Assembly: GCF_031846275.1 (NCBI RefSeq)
Contig: NZ_JAVRIB010000001.1
Coordinates: 1-64,000, forward strand
Reading direction: 5' to 3'
Origin: Spectribacter hydrogenoxidans
GTDB taxonomy: Bacteria; Pseudomonadota; Gammaproteobacteria; Nevskiales; Salinisphaeraceae
DNA: 64,000 nt
In this document: one piece after another, positions 60,394-64,000 of the stretch
Numbering within the stretch: position 1 is the first letter of the stretch
Layout: the number at the start of each line of letters is the position of its first letter
Notes under the pieces: generated by a model
What the model was told of the DNA's origin: nothing
Seen by the model: the letters and a program-made list of their open reading frames with translations, nothing else
Database searches by the model: none
Translations under genes and position numbers: made by a program

Positions 60394-60412
60394 TGTCAGG
60401 TTTTTCCTGACA
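60394..60412. repeat. Perfect inverted repeat between rpoN and the NarL-type regulator
   Basis: TGTCAGG (60394-60400) and CCTGACA (60406-60412) flank TTTTT. It lies 18 bases after the regulator stop in the rpoN upstream region and may be an operator or part of a terminator. Confidence 0.45.
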
Positions 60413-60429
60413 TCCGCGACGGATCGCCG

Positions 60430-61068
60430 TCAGCGGTCAGCGTCGAAATGGCGGATGGCGAACTGCAGGAGTTGGTGGCCACGACGAAATCCCAGCGCCC
60501 GCATCACCCGGGCGCGATGGGTCTCCACCGTCTTGACGCTGATACCCAGGTCCGCCGCGATCTCCTTGTTGGTGAGACCACGGCCCAGGCAACGCAGAAT
60601 CTGGCGCTGGCGATTGGTGAAACGGGGTTCGCGGGGTTCCGTGCCGCCGTTGCGGCGGGTGAACTTGGAGACCATGCGGCCGGAAATATCCGGACTGACA
60701 TACAGCTGACCGCGAGCCAGGGTATCCAGGGCGAGGCCGAGCTCTTCGGGCGCGGAGGCGCGCCCGAGGACACCGGCCACTCCGCGTTCGAACAACTGCC
60801 GCACTTCGGCACCGGGCCGGGCACCGCGCGCCACCAGCAGCGCGATGCCCGGATGATCACAACGCAACCGCTCGATCAGGTGCACCCCGGCATCAGCCGC
60901 AATACCGGTATTGAGCAACAGGATATCCGGGGCCTGGACCTCGGCCAGAGCGAGGGCTTCATCGACGGTTTCCGCCTCACCAACCACCACCACGGCCGGC
61001 AATGGTTCCAGCAGACAGCGCAGTCCGGCGCGGACCAGGCGCTCGTCGTCGATCAGACCAACCCGCAT
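60430..61068 (-). CDS. NarL/FixJ-type response regulator with degenerate receiver
   Basis: A 212-residue regulator. The receiver has D7/D8 but the phosphoacceptor position is Asn53 ('ILLLNTGIA') and the conserved Lys is Arg ('GVLGRAS'), so ordinary phosphorylation is unlikely. The LuxR-type HTH is complete ('FTNRQRQILRCLGRGLTNKEIAADLGISVKTVETHRARVM' in part). ATG 61068 with GAGGGG upstream is preferred to a TTG at 61104. Placement suggests flagellar transcription control. Confidence 0.9.
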   Translation of the reverse strand: MRVGLIDDERLVRAGLRCLLEPLPAVVVVGEAETVDEALALAEVQAPDILLLNTGIAADAGVHLIERLRCDHPGIALLVARGARPGAEVRQLFERGVAGVLGRASAPEELGLALDTLARGQLYVSPDISGRMVSKFTRRNGGTEPREPRFTNRQRQILRCLGRGLTNKEIAADLGISVKTVETHRARVMRALGFRRGHQLLQFAIRHFDADR

Positions 61069-61122
61069 GTCCCCTCGGCCATTCCCGTTTGCCTTGTCCG
61101 TCAAATCACAATCCCGTTGCGG

Positions 61123-61668
61123 TTAATCAACCGGCGGCGCGGACCGCTCGCGGGCCACCGCACGACGATGCTGCCGAAAAATCCAGCGCTCCCAGGCCGC
61201 CAGCAGATCTCCCGTCCACTCGAACCGGGCATGCACTCGGAACTGGTCTGCCTCATCCTCGCATTCTTCGATACGGGCCGGCGCGCGGAGATCGTAGGCC
61301 AGATCGGGATGCAGGCGGATGATGATATCCAGGAGCTCACTCACGGCGGGCGGCGACGGTGTCGACCAGCTCGCCCCCGAACGGGTTAGCGTGAGCGGCA
61401 CCCGGGGCGGCGGCGGCGAGCGATCGCTGATCAGCACACTGACCATTTCCATCAGCAGATCCAGCTTGTGGCTAAGCCGGTGGGTGACAGGATTACCGTC
61501 GTCACCGGCATCCTCCTGCGATGCCTCCAGGCTCGCCACCACTTCCAGCAAGCGCAGGTTGCGTCGATAGCAGGAGTCCGTCTGCATCGTGTCCGTGACC
61601 CCGGCGCGCGGCACCCACTGCATGGGCAACGCCATGGTGCACACCGGCCCTTCGGCAGCAGCGCTCAT
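61123..61668 (-). CDS. PilZ-like domain protein of the flagellar locus
   Basis: A 181-residue protein. The helical N-terminal half ('HRLSHKLDLLMEMVSVLI') followed by a beta-rich 'RVPLTLTRSGASWSTP' and 'LLDIIIRLHPDLAYDLRAPARIE' in part resembles the atypical PilZ proteins encoded near fliS/fliT in gammaproteobacteria. The classical c-di-GMP motif RxxxR/DxSxxG is not clear, so binding is doubtful. ATGA overlap with the downstream fliT-like gene. Confidence 0.6.
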   Translation of the reverse strand: MSAAAEGPVCTMALPMQWVPRAGVTDTMQTDSCYRRNLRLLEVVASLEASQEDAGDDGNPVTHRLSHKLDLLMEMVSVLISDRSPPPPRVPLTLTRSGASWSTPSPPAVSELLDIIIRLHPDLAYDLRAPARIEECEDEADQFRVHARFEWTGDLLAAWERWIFRQHRRAVARERSAPPVD

Positions 61669-61985
61669 GAGCGGGCAGTGTCCGCTTCGACATCCCGATA
61701 ACCACGTGCCGCACCGCGACTTCGCTGATGCTGACGGAGTTCCGCAGCCACCGCGTCGCGGCGGGCCAACAGGTCCGGCAGACCGGCGGCGTCATCTGCG
61801 CGAATCCTGCTTGCCAGCTTGATCGCGTCCGTCCGGGACACCGGACTGCCGGGCCGGAACATGGCATGCAGCGCGTGATCGCGAGCCGTCAGACAAGCCA
61901 GCGCCTGCTCATGATTGCCCGCAATCAGTGCCGCCTGCATGTCGCCATGGGCCCGGTTCGCTTCGACCAGCACTGCCGCGCTCAT
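61665..61985 (-). CDS. FliT-like flagellar chaperone (probable)
   Basis: A 106-residue, helical, Ala/Arg-rich protein encoded between fliS and the PilZ-like gene with four-base overlaps on both sides, the usual place of fliT. Sequence similarity to FliT is weak by eye, so the call rests mostly on position and length. It would chaperone FliD. Confidence 0.55.
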   Translation of the reverse strand: MSAAVLVEANRAHGDMQAALIAGNHEQALACLTARDHALHAMFRPGSPVSRTDAIKLASRIRADDAAGLPDLLARRDAVAAELRQHQRSRGAARGYRDVEADTARS

Positions 61986-62377
61986 GAATCGGCCGGCACC
62001 GGCATGTCCTGCCAGGCCACGCGGATCTCGGCGAGAAGATCACCCACTTCTCCGAGTCCGGTCAGATCCGAGCGACTGCCGGCCAGCAGCACCCGCCGCG
62101 ACAGATAGTCGTAGAGCGCCTCCAGCTGCCGGGCAATGTCGCCGCCGGACTCGAAGTCCAGGCTGGCCCGCAGCTCGCCGAGAATAGCCAGCACCCGGCT
62201 CAGCGCGGCACCGCGGCCGGCGATGTCGCCGCGCTCGATGCAGCCGCGGGCCTCGGCCAGCTTCTGGGCTGCTCCATTCAGCAGCAGGCCGATCAGCTTG
62301 CGGGGGCTGGCCTGCTCCACGCGGGCGTCCACGGCGACGGATTGATATTGACGGGCGGCGCCGGCAAAAGCATTCAT
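61982..62377 (-). CDS. fliS: Flagellin export chaperone FliS
   Basis: A 131-residue four-helix protein. 'RQYQSVAVDARVEQASPRKLIGLLLNGAAQKLAEARGCIE' in part and 'LEALYDYLSRRVLLA' are family blocks. Prevents premature flagellin assembly. Downstream of fliD. Confidence 0.95.
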   Translation of the reverse strand: MNAFAGAARQYQSVAVDARVEQASPRKLIGLLLNGAAQKLAEARGCIERGDIAGRGAALSRVLAILGELRASLDFESGGDIARQLEALYDYLSRRVLLAGSRSDLTGLGEVGDLLAEIRVAWQDMPVPADS

Positions 62378-62401
62378 GAGTGGTCTCCTTGGGTAACGGA
62401 A

Positions 62402-62409
62402 TTATCGGC
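62402..62409 (-). promoter_or_regulatory. Sigma-28 -10-like element upstream of fliS
   Basis: Minus strand reads GCCGATAA, identical to the sigma-28 (FliA) -10 consensus, 25 bases before the fliS ATG. No TAAA-type -35 is found 11-15 bases further up, so it may be weak or chance. Confidence 0.4.
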
Positions 62410-62440
62410 CGACCGGCGGGGGACAAGAGAGTCTTAGGCT

Positions 62441-63817
62441 CTAGCCGTCGCCCCGATTGACGCCGGGCAGTCCAGCCAGTTGCTGGGTAAGGAAGTTGCC
62501 GGTGGACTGCATCTGCGCCACCAGGCTGTCGAGGGCGGTGAACTGCGCCGTAAGGCGGGCGTTCAGACTCTGCATGCGGCGGTCCAGATCGCGCGAGCGA
62601 TCCGCAATATCCTCGAGGCGCCCACTCAGCCCCTCGTTGCGGCCTTCGATCAGGCCGTCACTGCCGAGATAACTCTGCAGACCGGCGCTCATGGCGCCGG
62701 CCATGCCGGCGCTGCCTGTCAGGGCGGCACGCACGGCATCGGGATCGCTGTTCAGAGCACTGCCCAGTGCCGCCTTGTCGAGGCTCAGCGTGCCGTTCAG
62801 CGCGGTGGTGATGCCCAGATCCGCCAGGGTGCCAATGCCATCGACCCGGGTATCGCCGAGGATGCGGCGCATGCTCTGCGCGGCACCACGCAGCATGGCA
62901 TCACCTACCAGCGCACCGCTACGATCACCACTGGGGTCCGCCCGTGTCACGGTGCTAATGGCCGCATTGAAGGTGTTGTAGCGGTTGACCAGCGCCGCCA
63001 CGGCGTCGATCACAGCCTCGTCGTCAGCACGCACGGCAACGTCGATCAACTCGCCGGGCGCTGCCTTCGACAGCGACAGGGTCACCCCGTCGAGCGCGCC
63101 ATCGATGTTGTTGTCACTGGCGGTATGGAGAATCCCGTCGACGCGTACCTGAGCGTCCGCAGCGGCACTTATCTCGCTCATGTCGCTGCCAGCACCGGGC
63201 GGGTAGGTCAGTGCGGCAAGTCCACCGTCACCGCCACTGGCAGTGACCGTCATCGTGTTACCGGTGCCGGCTGCCGCGGCGGTAAGCACGAGGTGCGCGC
63301 CATCGTCACCCTGGATCACCGAGGCGCGTACACCCGGATTGTCGGCCGCGTTGTTGATCGCATCCCTGATGCCGGCAAGGCTGGCATTGGTTTCATCGAT
63401 GGCGACGGTGAAGTCCGTGGTGCCGGAGGCGATGGTCAATGAACCGGTGCCTACGAAAGCGCCGCCATCGGCGAAGCCGCCCGAGGCGAGTTTCTGAGTC
63501 GATGCCAGCGCCAGCACCTCGACCTGGTAACGGCCCGGGGCGGCGCCGTCGGCCGCCGAAACCGACAGGATTTCGTCATTGGCGGAAGTCGCCAGCCGGG
63601 CGCCAAAGGCGTCGCCGTCAACCAGACCGGCCAGCGCGTCATCCAGCCCCGACGCCACCGCCTTGAACGTGCCCAGCGCCGAAATCTGGGCGTCGATATC
63701 GGACTTTTGACGGGTGAGCCGCTGCTCCACCGGGGAGCGCTCGGCGGCGACCAGCTGCTGCACGATGCCGTTGATGTCCAGCCCGGATCCGATGCCCATC
63801 GAACTGATTCCCGCCAT
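62441..63817 (-). CDS. fliD: Flagellar filament cap protein FliD
   Basis: A 458-residue cap protein. N-terminal 'GIGSGLDINGIVQQLVAAE' is the conserved D0 motif and the C-terminal coiled coil ('LDRRMQSLNARLTAQFTALDSLVAQMQST' in part, 'GNFLTQQLAGL') matches FliD. Strong AAGGAG site before the ATG. Acidic, as expected for an extracellular protein of a salt-tolerant bacterium. Confidence 0.95.
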   Translation of the reverse strand: MAGISSMGIGSGLDINGIVQQLVAAERSPVEQRLTRQKSDIDAQISALGTFKAVASGLDDALAGLVDGDAFGARLATSANDEILSVSAADGAAPGRYQVEVLALASTQKLASGGFADGGAFVGTGSLTIASGTTDFTVAIDETNASLAGIRDAINNAADNPGVRASVIQGDDGAHLVLTAAAAGTGNTMTVTASGGDGGLAALTYPPGAGSDMSEISAAADAQVRVDGILHTASDNNIDGALDGVTLSLSKAAPGELIDVAVRADDEAVIDAVAALVNRYNTFNAAISTVTRADPSGDRSGALVGDAMLRGAAQSMRRILGDTRVDGIGTLADLGITTALNGTLSLDKAALGSALNSDPDAVRAALTGSAGMAGAMSAGLQSYLGSDGLIEGRNEGLSGRLEDIADRSRDLDRRMQSLNARLTAQFTALDSLVAQMQSTGNFLTQQLAGLPGVNRGDG

Positions 63818-63851
63818 GCCGAATTCTCCTTGCGATTAGGTCTGTTTACGT

Positions 63852-64000
63852 TCAGGCCATCGCGTCCAGCAGACGGGCATCCCCCGCCGCCAGACGACGA
63901 GCCACGCTCAGTACTTCTTCCGGCGGCAGCTGCCGCAGGACGTCACCCGTTTGTTCATCGATCACCGACACGATCACCCGATTGAGGGTGTCATCCATCT
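63852..64000 (-). CDS. flaG: FlaG family protein, C-terminal part (5' end outside window)
   Basis: The frame is open to the window edge; 49 residues are visible: 'TLNRVIVSVIDEQTGDVLRQ', then 'LPPEEVLSVARRL', the typical FlaG C-terminus. It precedes fliD in the same direction with a 34-base gap. FlaG proteins affect filament length in Pseudomonas and Vibrio. Confidence 0.85.
   Translation of the reverse strand, partial: MDDTLNRVIVSVIDEQTGDVLRQLPPEEVLSVARRLAAGDARLLDAMA

Noticed and set aside
1..64000. CRISPR arrays, tRNA or rRNA genes, insertion sequences
   Set aside because: No regularly spaced repeats, cloverleaf sequences, rRNA blocks or transposase genes were recognised on either strand.

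Overview
The window looks like a chromosomal segment of a motile, GC-rich gammaproteobacterium. The long collinear minus-strand flagellar/chemotaxis locus follows the Pseudomonas-type polar-flagellum order (fliEFGHIJK, fliLMNOPQR, flhBA, flhF, fleN, fliA, cheY, cheZ, cheA, motCD, parA-like, cheW). KatG, FolD/Fhs and an EcoRII-type restriction system are compatible with a halophilic or marine lineage, for example near Ectothiorhodospiraceae, but the genus cannot be fixed from the sequence alone.

Layout. (1) 0-5.9 kb is an accessory defence segment with visibly lower GC at its left edge. It holds the 3' end of a MORC/GHKL-type ATPase gene overlapping an HNH endonuclease gene, a divergent EcoRII-like restriction-modification pair with a Vsr mismatch nuclease, and a VapBC-type toxin-antitoxin pair. 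(2) 5.9-24.5 kb is mixed metabolism and stress: a CBS protein, an OmpA-family lipid/peptidoglycan-anchored protein, an RRM RNA-binding protein, a histone-deacetylase-like amidohydrolase, the one-carbon pair folD-fhs, catalase-peroxidase katG, a cupin, a cyclase, an EamA exporter, a YghU-type glutathione transferase, a decapitated pseudoazurin gene, a fluoroacetate-dehalogenase-like hydrolase, a LexA-like S24 protease without a DNA-binding domain behind a SOS-box-like palindrome, and a PAS-GGDEF-EAL protein. A structured, probably repetitive non-coding element lies just upstream of katG (13.84-14.19 kb). (3) 24.5-64 kb is one minus-strand flagellar and chemotaxis locus, closed on its left by a strong intrinsic terminator at 24.55 kb and running off the right edge in flaG.

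How the genes work together. At the right of the locus sit filament cap and chaperone genes (flaG, fliD, fliS, a fliT-like gene, a PilZ-like gene), then three regulators: a NarL-type response regulator with a degenerate receiver, a sigma-54 gene (rpoN) and a FleQ-like activator. Two near-consensus sigma-54 promoters follow, in front of fliE and fliL, so the locus appears to carry both the sigma factor and the activator for its own middle genes. The export apparatus, FlhF/FleN placement system and FliA come next, followed by a first chemotaxis set (CheY, CheZ, CheA), the MotC/MotD stator, a ParC-like ATPase and a CheW-like protein. A second set (STAS, CheY-like, CheA, CheW, four-PAS receptor, CheR, CheD, CheB, a membrane receptor) is appended; the only CheB and CheR visible are in this second set, so the two may share adaptation enzymes.
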